DNA from: an uncultured Bacteroidales bacterium
Lineage (GTDB): Bacteria; Bacteroidota; Bacteroidia; Bacteroidales; Bacteroidaceae
Reading direction: 5' to 3'
DNA: 64,000 nt
Assembly (NCBI GenBank): GCA_902768125.1
Contig: CACXKA010000006.1
Coordinates: 186,001-250,000 of the forward strand
In this document: positions 19,001-26,590 of the stretch, one piece after another
Numbering within the stretch: position 1 is the stretch's first letter
Layout of the letters: the number at the start of each line of letters is the position of its first letter
Notes under the pieces: model-generated
The model's input: only the letters and a program-made list of their open reading frames with translations
The model's database searches: none
What the model was told of the DNA's origin: nothing
Position numbers and translations under genes: made by a program

Positions 19001-19382
19001 TTTCACATTTCTCAATACACCCGTTTCTCAGTGCCGTAGCTGCCGTAGGAAGAACGACTTTCGTCAGCTTCTTCTGGTTGCTGATGTTCAGTTCGGGGCC
19101 ACATTCGGCGGCAAGCCCACTGACATCAAGCAGCTGCAAGTTGGTCAACTGGTTACGAATGACATTGTAGTCATCAACATTGAGTACACCTGAAATGGTG
19201 AGTTCTGTAATGTCTGAGAGCTCACCGACTTCCTCAATTTTCTCTTGGATTTTCACGAACAGTGTGCCGGCTTCTTCGACATTCACTGTCACCTTCAGCC
19301 CCAATTGGGCCATCGCCAGCCCTGGCATCATTGTCAGCAGGACGAGTAGCGCGACAAGTCGGGTTCTTCGTATCATACGCAT
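16080..19382 (-). CDS. BspA-like leucine-rich-repeat surface protein
   Basis: A 1100-residue exported protein with signal peptide (MRMIRRTRLVALLVLLTMMP). Residues about 60-570 are a run of LRR_5/BspA repeats of about 23 residues, with recurring I-P-x-x-V-T-x-I-G-x-x-A-F patterns and cap segments such as LYVPAPSVETYKAHNDFK. The C-terminal half is beta-rich. The tail GIYIENGRIVIK matches that of the downstream 2140-aa protein, suggesting a shared export or anchoring route (a type IX-like tail is possible but not shown). BspA relatives in oral Bacteroidota bind host proteins; a binding role here is inference. It is the first gene of a two-gene operon. Confidence 0.88.
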   Translation of the reverse strand: MRMIRRTRLVALLVLLTMMPGLAMAQLGLKVTVNVEEAGTLFVKIQEKIEEVGELSDITELTISGVLNVDDYNVIRNQLTNLQLLDVSGLAAECGPELNISNQKKLTKVVLPTAATALRNGCIEKCEILTDIVMPPALTSIPDYFVNGCKQLEHIDIPQTVTKVGYCAFQYCNCLKEITLPKGVTEIGSYAFYECIAFQSVVLPDSLKKLGSHAFRNCTALKQVTIPKGLGVISEGCFRNTGLESFTLPVGMKIEGDAAFGECKSLKSFIFPDGLKDQTEVGTSTFWHCESLESVRLPQDLTELPSYFFSHTRIPGIDLPATVTEIGKYAYEGVESFTKAVIPDHVTKVGEYVFYESKIEEVVWSKNCHIIPNDAFRACKHLTSVTIPETVDSIQENAFYYCTALESIHLPEGIRYLKGTFNRCTSLKEVNIPSTVIYIGRGVEGCFNQCPLTHVDIPDGVTFIGFGSFSGVPLEEIKLPSKLKTIDNRAFSGTKLKQVVVPEGVTSIGERAFGSDSLTLLDLPSTIIVLEGLPMDDERWNKKDATLICRALMPPYVKGNVFFEGTRKRTLYVPAPSVETYKAHNDFKVANEILPLEGEISSGLLTIAGQSAITPESGLQAGKYDVKMYETWGNYDVTAQSDHHPRLSVEEGATFHVGTFNMEFDPADQWWFTSYKFQTFINRGTTTIDQIDVNCKFQASQFFTPAFDVRMSDIVPERPNTPYAIYRYDSGARAAGNLDNTWVKIGPDETLLAGQGYAYVGDQTPYWNEQKHEWSKEYSFLHFRSHEGGNNYFTTAEDVTLPLKHYSGEFPHNRNWNFIGMPYPAFLDIRGVDYDGPMLVYMSDSWDYGWKAWSALDDEAVIDPMHGIFIQVPDGVESITFSADRRQNSKTFVKDAEANGRKAVRRAEKNMNRTVYNLILSMGAVDSDESADPEKIMKKDRTRFVINSEATLRYDIGRDAPKMSNENDQAIEFYTQSGGLAYAINERPLDNGVVSLGMKVPEAGTYTLTLDTKSSEEVWLIDNEEQIRTLLSEPYTFTVSEPTTLTNRFVIELGNADPTAIDNVETAQPMRASGLFNLSGQPVNMPQRGIYIENGRIVIK

Positions 19383-19413
19383 TAGGTTTTAGAAAAAAGT
19401 AAATTGTCGGCGA

Positions 19414-19421
19414 CAAAGTTA
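19414..19421 (-). promoter_or_regulatory. -7 promoter element of the BspA operon
   Basis: Minus-strand TAACTTTG about 32 nt before the start of the 1100-aa gene. Confidence 0.65.
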
Positions 19422-19559
19422 AAAATTATTACGCCATTTGATGTTTCATATTCACAAAAATAGTGTCTCATATTCACAGAAACCCCATTTTTTCTCTCTC
19501 AAAGAGCGATATACTCATAGAAAAAGGAAGAAAACAGACGATGTTTGGAAAGAATGCAG

Positions 19560-19567
19560 TATCTTTG
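19560..19567 (+). promoter_or_regulatory. -7 promoter element abutting the AraC-type gene
   Basis: TATCTTTG ends only 4 nt before the ATG at 19572, so transcription would begin at or very near that codon. Either the mRNA is leaderless or translation starts at the next ATG (19596). Confidence 0.55.
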
Positions 19568-19571
19568 CAAC

Positions 19572-20741
19572 ATGATTAACATCTTCGTTGCATCTATGCC
19601 GATGCTGGTATGTTTATTCTGGTCGGCGATACTGCTTTTGGATTGGTGGGAACAGCGCACCAAGGCAAAGGCAAGGATGTTAGTCTATATGTTGGTAGCA
19701 ACGATTCTCTATCTGGGTCACTTCATCTTCTTCAGACATTTGTACGAGCTGATGCCCGTTACAGACACGCTCTATTGTATGGCAAATCTGGCGGTGTTCC
19801 CTCTATACTATATTTATATCAAGGAGGTGACGGAAGAGGAGTGGAAGCGACATTGGCAAGTGACGTTGCTGGTACCTTCCCTGCTGGCTGGTTTGGTTAC
19901 AGGCACACTCTATTTCCTGATGGACGACCAACAGACTCGCACTTTCATTGACGCATTTCTCTATCAGAACACCATCGAGGGGCTCAGCGGACTTCCCCAA
20001 GTACAAGCTATCGCTCACCTCTCTTTCAAGTTCATCTTTGCCCTCCAAATCCCGTTCGTTCTCGTGAAGGGACTCCAGAAAATCAAGCGATACGACAAGA
20101 TGGTGGAGGCAAATTATGCAGACATCGGACTTCGCAAGATGTATATGGTGAAGACCATTCTCGTGCTGCTCGTGGTGGCTTCGATCATCAGTTTCATCGC
20201 CAACATTCTTGGCAGAGAATGCTTTGATCATGTTCGCTGGCTCGTGCTCATTCCTTCACTCACATTCTCTGTCCTGTTGTTCCTGTTGGGTTACGCTGGG
20301 CATCGCCAAAACTTCACCATCCACGAGCTGACACTCGAAAACTCGAATGTCAATCTCCCCTCAGAGCCTATTGCCGAGCCTCAAACGACGGAGGAGAATA
20401 AAAGCACCATCGAAAAGTTGAAAGATGAAATCGAGAGAGTTATCGAGCAGGAACAGATGTTCTTGCAGCAAGACCTGAAAATCAACGATGTGGCAATGCG
20501 ACTGAACACCAATCGCGACTATATCTACCAAGCCATCAATGTGAGAATGGGGTTGTCTTTCTCCGAATACATCAACCGCCTGCGCATCAACTATGCCATT
20601 CAGCTGAAGGAAAAGAATCCCGACCTGTCATCTTCTGACATCGCTTTTCGTTCCGGATTCTCCTCCAGAGCTTCTTTCTACAGGAACTTCAAGCTCTATC
20701 AGAATTGTCCCCCCCTCACCTACCGTCAACAAAACAAATAG
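19572..20741 (+). CDS. Membrane-anchored AraC-family regulator
   Basis: A 389-residue protein (from 19572) with about six hydrophobic helices in the first 240 residues, a linker rich in Glu/Thr (about 255-285), and a C-terminal AraC-type double helix-turn-helix (about 290-389: INDVAMRLNTNRDYIYQAIN, then DIAFRSGFSSRASFYRNFK). Proteins of this architecture in Bacteroidota are thought to sense at the membrane and regulate nearby genes; neither signal nor target is visible. The in-frame ATG at 19545 would precede the probable promoter and is rejected; 19572 or 19596 is preferred. It is divergent from the BspA operon, so that operon is a possible target. Confidence 0.88.
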   Translation: MINIFVASMPMLVCLFWSAILLLDWWEQRTKAKARMLVYMLVATILYLGHFIFFRHLYELMPVTDTLYCMANLAVFPLYYIYIKEVTEEEWKRHWQVTLLVPSLLAGLVTGTLYFLMDDQQTRTFIDAFLYQNTIEGLSGLPQVQAIAHLSFKFIFALQIPFVLVKGLQKIKRYDKMVEANYADIGLRKMYMVKTILVLLVVASIISFIANILGRECFDHVRWLVLIPSLTFSVLLFLLGYAGHRQNFTIHELTLENSNVNLPSEPIAEPQTTEENKSTIEKLKDEIERVIEQEQMFLQQDLKINDVAMRLNTNRDYIYQAINVRMGLSFSEYINRLRINYAIQLKEKNPDLSSSDIAFRSGFSSRASFYRNFKLYQNCPPLTYRQQNK

Positions 20742-20850
20742 GACTCATGCTCTATCTGCTGATGGGGTTACTGCGTCCTAGTGAAGGACAAATTCTGGTG
20801 GATGGTGCTGACATGAGCTTTCGGCAACGCAAGGCATGGAAAGGCTTCTT
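20742..20850 (+). pseudogene. Fragment of an ABC-transporter ATPase gene
   Basis: Directly after the AraC stop, one frame encodes LMLYLLMGLLRPSEG followed by ILVDGADM and RQRKA. This is nearly the same as the stretch just after the Walker A motif of the intact ATPase at 22125-22958 (LLYLLMGLLRPSEG, ILVDGFDM, RQRKA). The fragment has no Walker A, start or Walker B and lies on the opposite strand from the intact gene. It is a truncated relic of a duplicated or replaced ABC gene, not a functional gene. Confidence 0.85.
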
Positions 20851-20900
20851 TGCGAAAGATGTCGCAAAGGTACATCAACACGCTGGTTCTCACAACTTTT

Positions 20901-21296
20901 TTATTCTTCTTTAGCACTCTCCCCCAGGCTTTTAAGGTCTTTTAGACTCGTATCCCAAGCCTGCGCCACATCTTCTATTGATAAGTCCAACAAACGGAGG
21001 CGACGGAAGAACTCAGGCATTTCGTTTTGCAGAAATGCCTTTTTTCGTGCCGAACGGATGCGTCGCAAGGCTCCATGCGAGACAAATACGCCAATGCCTC
21101 GTTTCTGATAGATAATCTCGTCGCGTTGCAAGATGTCGAAGGTCCGCAAGACGGTGTTAGTGTTCACCTCGTATTCGGCAGCCAGTTCGCGAATGCTCGG
21201 CACCCGTTCCTCCTCCTTGTACTTACCCGAGAGAATATCGTCGCACAAGCGGTCGGCAATCTTCACGTAGATGGCTCTTTCGTTCTGGTAAATCAT
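20901..21296 (-). CDS. GntR-family regulator (YtrA type)
   Basis: A 131-residue protein with an N-terminal winged helix (about 8-75; PSIRELAAEYEVNTNTVLRT is the GntR recognition region) and a short C-terminal helical part, the size of YtrA-subfamily GntR proteins. It overlaps the permease gene by 4 nt (ATGA) and is the last gene of the ATPase-permease-regulator operon. YtrA-type regulators usually repress their own ABC operon; the 24-bp palindrome over the operon's transcription start (22974-22997) is the obvious operator candidate. Confidence 0.92.
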   Translation of the reverse strand: MIYQNERAIYVKIADRLCDDILSGKYKEEERVPSIRELAAEYEVNTNTVLRTFDILQRDEIIYQKRGIGVFVSHGALRRIRSARKKAFLQNEMPEFFRRLRLLDLSIEDVAQAWDTSLKDLKSLGESAKEE

Positions 21297-22105
21297 AGGG
21301 TGAAGAATTTATGAGTGACTACTTGGGCACGGCAGAAGGAATGGTAGGCAAGGTAGGTGTAGAGGATGGTGAATAAGATAGAGCCATATTTGAAGATGGA
21401 GATGGCTATTCGAGGTGTTGGCTGGTTGCCTGTTCCTGTGACTTCTAAGAAGAACACAAGCAATGCAGCAGTCACAAAAATAGCGATGAAAGCATATACC
21501 CATCCAGCCTTGCGGAAGGCGGTGCCGAACCAAATAAAGAATGAGATGAAAGTCAATAAGACGATATAATTCCAAATGGTGACAACAAGAAAGGTGCTGA
21601 CGGGATAGTAGCCCTTGAGGACATCTCTGAATCCCACCCAAGAGTAGGGGTCATAATAGTAGTTGAAAATGGTTTCCCATCCTGATGGTTGGTGACTAAG
21701 AAGGACATCAATGGAGTTGAGCACGAGGGTAACGACACAAGCCGCTGCCAACAAACTGAGATTGACCAAGAGGGGAACACCCATAATGCCTAAAAGGTAA
21801 CGAGAGAAGAACTTCTCGCCGTTGCTGGCAGGCAGGCTAAGGAAGTCAATGGCTCGTTGTTTTTGGTGGATGGAATCGAAAAGACGGGAGACTGTGATAA
21901 GGATGCCACCCATACAGATATAGGTATGGAGGGTGTTGTGTGTCCAGGCATATATTTCACTATCGCCGTGCATGAAGATGAAGTCGATAACAGCTATCTT
22001 GACGAGGAATATTGCCCAGAACATGAAGAAAAGTCTCAAGTATATTTTTTTCTCTGTGCGCCAATAGAAGCGCCACAGTTGCAGGATGTTTTTTATCGTA
22101 TCCAT
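21293..22105 (-). CDS. ABC transporter permease (6 TM)
   Basis: A 270-residue integral membrane protein with about six hydrophobic helices and no ATPase or substrate-binding domain. It is recognised by position: 19 nt downstream of the ATP-binding gene and overlapping the GntR gene by 4 nt. The sequence SLPASNGEKFFSRYLLGIMG in the first cytosolic loop resembles the P-A-x-x-x-E coupling segment of ABC-2-type permeases. It probably works as a homodimer with the ATPase in export or in resistance to a membrane-active compound. The substrate is unknown. Confidence 0.8.
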   Translation of the reverse strand: MDTIKNILQLWRFYWRTEKKIYLRLFFMFWAIFLVKIAVIDFIFMHGDSEIYAWTHNTLHTYICMGGILITVSRLFDSIHQKQRAIDFLSLPASNGEKFFSRYLLGIMGVPLLVNLSLLAAACVVTLVLNSIDVLLSHQPSGWETIFNYYYDPYSWVGFRDVLKGYYPVSTFLVVTIWNYIVLLTFISFFIWFGTAFRKAGWVYAFIAIFVTAALLVFFLEVTGTGNQPTPRIAISIFKYGSILFTILYTYLAYHSFCRAQVVTHKFFTL

Positions 22106-22124
22106 AATAATAAAATTCGTTTAA

Positions 22125-22958
22125 TTAGAGAAATTCGCCGTTGATGGAATCTGATGTAACGGCATTGAACAATAATTCGAGGTTCAGTTGGGTCTCTTCA
22201 TCATCGGGTTGACGGAGGGAGAGTGTGGCATTGCCCTGTGGGGTGCGCTCTGTGTAGAGCACATCGTCAGTTAGGGCCTCGTTGGAACGGACATCGAAGG
22301 TGTATTTCTCACAAAGTGCTTCCACCGACGCATTGAGCAGGAGTTGGGAACGCTGCAGGATAAGCACGTGGTCGAGCAGCGACTCCACATCGTGCAACTG
22401 GTGTGTGGCGATGATGAGGGTGCGTTCTTCCGTCATCGTAGTGGCAATAACCTTGCGGAATTGCTTCTTCGAGGGTACATCAAGTCCGTTGGTCGGCTCG
22501 TCCATCAGCAGGTAGCGCACATTGGTGGCGAGAGCAAAACTCATCAGCACCTTCTTCTTGTCACCCATTGACAGTTGGTCAACTCGAACATCGAGCGGCA
22601 GATGAAACTCTTCCATACAACGACGCAGGATTTCATCGCTGAAGGCAGGATAGAAGGGACGATAGGTTTCCACATAGTCGGCAAAGCGCATCTGCGGCAA
22701 AGTGAATTCCTCTGGCACAATGTACATCTGCTGCAAAGCCTTGCGCTGGCGACGCCTCATGTCAAAGCCATCCACCAGAATGCGTCCCTCACTGGGGCGC
22801 AACAATCCCATCAGCAAATAGAGCAGGGTTGATTTGCCCGTACCGTTCTCGCCAAGCAGCCCATACACCTTGTTCTGCTCCAATTGAAGACAAAAACGCT
22901 CAAAAACCTTTTTATCTTTGTCTCCGTAGTAAAACGTAACATCTTGAACCTGAATCAT
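22125..22958 (-). CDS. ABC transporter ATP-binding protein
   Basis: A 277-residue ATPase with Walker A GENGTGKSTL (about 36-45), signature LSMGDKKKV (about 131-139; LSxGx form), Walker B YLLMDEPTNGLD (about 151-162) and the H-loop ATHQ (about 188). Length and motifs fit ABC-2/antibiotic exporters rather than importers. The C-terminal 60 residues form a small regulatory tail. It heads the operon with a permease and a GntR regulator. A partial second copy of this gene is present on the opposite strand at 20742. Confidence 0.95.
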   Translation of the reverse strand: MIQVQDVTFYYGDKDKKVFERFCLQLEQNKVYGLLGENGTGKSTLLYLLMGLLRPSEGRILVDGFDMRRRQRKALQQMYIVPEEFTLPQMRFADYVETYRPFYPAFSDEILRRCMEEFHLPLDVRVDQLSMGDKKKVLMSFALATNVRYLLMDEPTNGLDVPSKKQFRKVIATTMTEERTLIIATHQLHDVESLLDHVLILQRSQLLLNASVEALCEKYTFDVRSNEALTDDVLYTERTPQGNATLSLRQPDDEETQLNLELLFNAVTSDSINGEFL

Positions 22959-22973
22959 ATTCTTTCCTTTTTA

Positions 22974-22997
22974 GGTGTCTTAGTTACTTAAGACACC
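22974..22997. promoter_or_regulatory. Perfect palindromic operator of the ABC-GntR operon
   Basis: GGTGTCTTA and TAAGACACC form a perfect 9-bp inverted repeat with a 6-nt centre. It lies one base from the -7 element and covers the expected transcription start, a classical repressor position. The encoded GntR protein is the likely ligand. Confidence 0.75.
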
Positions 22998-22998
22998 G

Positions 22999-23006
22999 CA
23001 AAGGTA
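22999..23006 (-). promoter_or_regulatory. -7 promoter element of the ABC-GntR operon
   Basis: Minus-strand TACCTTTG, immediately upstream of the palindrome. Confidence 0.75.
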
Positions 23007-23074
23007 AGACTTTCTCCAAATATGCGCCAAATGTTTCTCAAAGAAAAAGCGTGCTCATTAGGATTATTTAACAA

Positions 23075-23803
23075 CTATGAGTACAGTTCCTGCAAAACTT
23101 CCAAGGACTTCAGTTCTGGGAAGTTGGGAACGTGCAGGCGATAGTACTCGTTGAGCACTTGCAGGATGCGCATACGCTCCTGGCGTGAAAAGCGAAAAAG
23201 AAACAGATTTGGATAATCCATACGGAAAAGGATGGGAAGCGCCTGCGCCTCTTGGCGTTTCAGGAAATGTGCATGATAAGGTTGGCGGTCACAATACGTA
23301 CCAGCCAGCAAGTCGAAGTAATGGTCAGGATGTTCCAGATTGGGATAGATGCCCATGAAACGGCTGAGGTGCATGAGGAAAGCTAGATGGAAGTTTGCCA
23401 TTGATGCCGGCGATTCTACCATATCGAGCCATTGAAGGGAGGACTCGATGTAGCGATAAAGAGGCTGATTCTCTTTCTCTTCACGCAGGGCAGCACTGAG
23501 GAACTCAGCCAAGAAGAGCGCCAACGTAGATTTGATGGGCGAGAAGGGCAAATCTGTATAATTATAATAGGTACGCACATCGTTGGGACGGGGTAGTTTG
23601 CCCGCATTCGGCTTCGTCTCTGCACTAAACTCCACCATTGACAAAGGTTGCCAGAACGAAACACTCCTGACCGACCGTTTAGCACGCATAGTGGAGGTCA
23701 TGAACGACTGGCGTCCACGACTCTCTGTGAAGAGGTCCACAATCAATGAATTGTCCCCATACTTCACCGTTCTCAACACTATGCCACGAAGCGTTTCCTG
23801 CAT
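23075..23803 (-). CDS. recO: DNA repair protein RecO
   Basis: A 242-residue protein starting LRGIVLRTVKYGDNSLIVDLFT, the OB-fold opening typical of RecO, followed by a helical domain. RecO loads RecA on SSB-coated DNA with RecR in the RecF pathway. Bacteroidota RecO proteins have this length. It begins 3 nt after the stop of the frameshifted TlpA-like gene, so the two share a transcript. The Cys ladder of some RecO zinc fingers is not seen. Confidence 0.9.
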   Translation of the reverse strand: MQETLRGIVLRTVKYGDNSLIVDLFTESRGRQSFMTSTMRAKRSVRSVSFWQPLSMVEFSAETKPNAGKLPRPNDVRTYYNYTDLPFSPIKSTLALFLAEFLSAALREEKENQPLYRYIESSLQWLDMVESPASMANFHLAFLMHLSRFMGIYPNLEHPDHYFDLLAGTYCDRQPYHAHFLKRQEAQALPILFRMDYPNLFLFRFSRQERMRILQVLNEYYRLHVPNFPELKSLEVLQELYS

Positions 23804-23806
23804 TCC

Positions 23807-25652
23807 CTATTGCATTGCTTTCTCTATTTCTGTCTTGATGGGTTCGAGACCAGGGAAGCCGATGGTCTTATTTGTCTGATTGCCATTTTTGTCGTAAATG
23901 GCATAAGTGGGAATACCCTCTGATTCATACTTGTTGAGGATGTAGCTATACTGCTCCTTGGTCAAATAATAGTGGTCGCCATCAATCTCCTTAATCATCT
24001 CCCGCCAAGTATTAAGGGGAGAGGTAGGAGAAGTGATATAGACAAACTGGATATTCTTGCCCTTCATCTCTTCCTTCATCGGCTTCATTGCCTGATGACC
24101 TGCACGACAAGGACCGCACCAAGTTGCCCAGATATCTATCACCACTGCCTTGCCCTTATATTTGTCAAGAATGGTTTGGAGAATGTTTTCAGGAGCCACA
24201 TCGTCGTACTTTTGGAAGAATACGCTCTCCTGACTGGTCAGCTGCTGAGCAATACGTTGCTGTTCTGCCTGATACTCGAGAACAACAGCCTTGCAGTCCT
24301 CATGCTTCATCGTTTGAAGCACACGATTAACGAATTGTTCATCATCATTCTCCAAAAGCGTTGGTACCAACTGAAGTTCCAAATTATAATTGGGTTGTTT
24401 TACCAGCTGCTTATCATAAGCACTCAGAGCGGTATCCCAGAACGCGCTGCTACATGGGGAGCCAGGTTCATTCAGATACTTCCATGTATAAGCACTTTCT
24501 TCTTCTGACAAAGCAAGAAGATCCTTGTTCTTCTGATAATTCTCTTCGAAGTCCATACTGGTCATATAGACTGTTCCGTCTTCATCCAATCTGAATTGGC
24601 TATAATTGGTAGCAAACTGGCGTGACCATTTGATGTAGTTTTCTTCTGCTGCCATACAGAGCAGGTCTTTGGCAGCTGTAGTGTATTTGGCCTTCTTGAA
24701 AGCAGCCACCCGTTGGTTGAAGAGATCCGTCAGGCATTGTCTTGCACTCCCTGACTTTGAGGAAATTTTCATCGTCCATACTATATGGTTCGAAAGTGTT
24801 GCCGGCATCGATTAAGTCCAAGTTTGTCTTAGCAAGATAGCCTTTGAAAGCGATGAACGGACGATTGTCTGTGGCAACCTTCATCAAGATGGAGGTTTCT
24901 TGACCTGGGGCGATCACGATATTGGAGAATGCCATACCTTGAACACCAACAGCTACCTCACGAGTCAGCCACAGGGGCATTTCAACCTTCAGGGTACCAT
25001 CGTTGGCAAACGTGTAGAACTTATCCACACGCTCTCTGGAACCTAATGGTTTGAAACCGCCCACATAAAACTCCAGTTTCATGCCAGGCTTATAGCCGAG
25101 CATCTTCACTTTGATGGTTGCTACACCTTTATTAATCTTAGCGACAGGCAGCGTCTCGTCTTTGGCATAGGTCACATTTTGCCAATCAGCAGGCAGTTCC
25201 AGTTTCTTCTTAGTCTTGGCGTCGCAGATGTTCCAGAACTGGAAAGATCCTTCGAAATCACCTTCTGAGAAATCCATCTCCTTCGTGTCGAGCGGTACGG
25301 GTTGGAAGTGAAGGGCAAGACTTGCCTTTCCACTTTGGGGCATCCAAAAGAGGGAATCAGGCACCAAGTCGAACTCCTTCTCTGTGGTAGCCTCGCCACC
25401 TGTAATGACATACTTCTTCCCGTCAGGTGCCTGCAAGAACGAATTTTTGTCAAAGCGAATCCAACTGCCAGGATTATAATTGACATCGACATGCAGCACC
25501 GTTTCCGTCTGCTTCATCTCCACTTTAGTGATGACAAACTCCGAGTTATAAATTCCCATAAATGCCGATGGATTCTCCCATACGACCGATTTCTGTGCCA
25601 TTGCCATCAATGCGACAAGGGCAAACAGCATTGTGATGATGGTTTTCTTCAT
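23807..25652 (-). pseudogene. TlpA-like thioredoxin-domain lipoprotein/secreted protein, frameshifted
   Basis: Two overlapping frames on the minus strand together encode one protein. The first (from 25652) has signal peptide MKKTIITMLFALVALMAMAQ and a beta-rich N-terminal domain up to about DDENFLKVRE. The second resumes at QCLTDLFNQRVAAFKKAKY and ends with a thioredoxin fold containing WATWCGPC (near 24110). The switch lies within about 24735-24765 and corresponds to one extra base or two missing bases. No slippery homopolymer is present there, so programmed frameshifting is unlikely; a mutation or a sequencing error is more plausible. An intact paralogue lies at 26660. Without the frameshift the product would be about 615 aa, a periplasmic thiol-disulfide protein. 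Confidence 0.85.
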
Positions 25653-25720
25653 TGCTCTTTTTTTTCTCTCTATATGTATAAACGTGGAATAGGGCTGTTT
25701 TGTGACGCAAACAGCGTTAA
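25604..25720 (-). repeat. Left copy of inverted leader/signal-peptide duplication
   Basis: Read on the minus strand, this leader, start codon and signal-peptide region matches 26591-26708 on the plus strand over about 117 nt at roughly 85%. It includes identical stretches such as TATACATATAGAGA and GAAGAAAACCATCATCACAA. Confidence 0.85.
25694..25715. promoter_or_regulatory. Inverted repeat in the TlpA-like gene leader
   Basis: GCTGTTT and AAACAGC flank 8 nt as a perfect 7-bp inverted repeat. The other leader copy keeps a related symmetric TTTTGT-GTG-ACAAAA. This suggests a regulator site shared by the two TlpA-like genes. Confidence 0.45.
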
Positions 25721-25765
25721 ATATTACTAAAGAGACTCTTTTTTTTATGGGAGGAGGCATTTTTG

Positions 25766-25796
25766 TTGCGAGTGTTAAGGGAAATTCTTATTTTTG
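25766..25796 (+). promoter_or_regulatory. Probable promoter of the HU-like gene
   Basis: TTG at 25766-25768, 20 nt, then TATTTTTG at 25789-25796. The 21-bp repeats would then lie inside the 5' leader. Confidence 0.5.
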
Positions 25797-25819
25797 TACT
25801 GGATTTATTATATTTCAAG

Positions 25820-25904
25820 ATTTGGAACATACATTCCAAAACTTGGAACGTAAGTTTCAAACTTTGGAACGTATGTTTCGCGATTTGGAATATAAAAATC
25901 CACG
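25820..25904 (+). repeat. Four tandem 21-bp repeats before the HU-like gene
   Basis: The word TTGGAA occurs at 25822, 25843, 25864 and 25885, exactly 21 bp apart. Unit 1 is TTGGAA-CATACA-TTCCAA (palindromic) and unit 2 is TTGGAAC-GTAA-GTTTCAA. Read as protein they give the heptad pattern DLEHTFQ-NLERKFQ-TLERMFR-DLEYKNP within a small open frame, but no independent sign of translation is seen. Confidence 0.8.
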
Positions 25905-25952
25905 TATGCTGAAATAAAAAACAACATTATATCACAAAAAAAGAAACGAAGT

Positions 25953-26576
25953 ATGGCAAATTATATCTTGAAGGAAATGCCCGACATGCAGAAGAAGGGC
26001 AAACGGAAAGTGTATCCCAAAATGGAAACCTATACGCTGAAGACGCTGGATGACCTTGCAAAATACATTCAAGATCTTGGATCACCATATAATCCAAGCA
26101 TCATCAAGAGTGTGATGGACATATTGGCAGATGCAGCCGTCACGTGGCTCTCAAACGGACACACCGTAAAGATTGACGGCTTGGGCACTTTTTCTCTCTC
26201 GCTGGGCTTCGACGATAAGAAGGGGAACGAACTAACGGACAATCGTGATAAAATGGGATACCGCCACGTAAAGGTGAAGTCGTTGAACTTCCGTCCCGAC
26301 GAGGAAATCATGCAGAAACTGCGTGTTAAAACAGAGCTGAGCCGTGTGGAGGGAGGCGTCGTGCAAGTCACCAAAGAGCGCTACACCAAGGAAGAACGTT
26401 TGCTGCGTGCCATCAATCACATCGAGCAACACGGATTCATCACTCTGACTGAGTATGCCAACATGAACGGGTTGTCTCGTTCCGTTGCCTCGCGAGAACT
26501 GAAAGCTTTCACCAACGACCCTTTCTGCCTTATCAAAGCAAAAGGGGTAGCACCACACAAAACGTGGGTAATATAA
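25953..26576 (+). CDS. HU-related DNA-binding protein with extra C-terminal winged-helix-like part
   Basis: A 207-residue basic protein. Residues about 25-125 resemble the Bacteroidota HU-like family (helical start TLDDLAKYIQDLG, then GHTVKIDGLGTFSLSLGF and the arm region). Residues about 135-207 (KEERLLRAINHIEQHGFITL, then YANMNGLSRSVASRELKAF) look like a small winged helix. Canonical HU is about 90 aa, so this is an enlarged relative of unknown target. It sits between two inverted copies of a leader that drive the flanking TlpA-like genes, and behind four palindromic 21-bp repeats that could be its own operators. Confidence 0.8.
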   Translation: MANYILKEMPDMQKKGKRKVYPKMETYTLKTLDDLAKYIQDLGSPYNPSIIKSVMDILADAAVTWLSNGHTVKIDGLGTFSLSLGFDDKKGNELTDNRDKMGYRHVKVKSLNFRPDEEIMQKLRVKTELSRVEGGVVQVTKERYTKEERLLRAINHIEQHGFITLTEYANMNGLSRSVASRELKAFTNDPFCLIKAKGVAPHKTWVI

Positions 26577-26590
26577 GCCCTTATGTTTTT

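Noticed and set aside
24600-24808. Programmed ribosomal frameshift in the TlpA-like gene
   Set aside because: No slippery run or downstream structure is evident at the join, and the paralogue is encoded in one frame.
25702-25917. 71-codon frame covering the 21-bp repeats as a definite gene
   Set aside because: The heptad pattern follows automatically from a 21-bp period; the start is inside another gene's leader and there is no separate support. Kept only as a finding.
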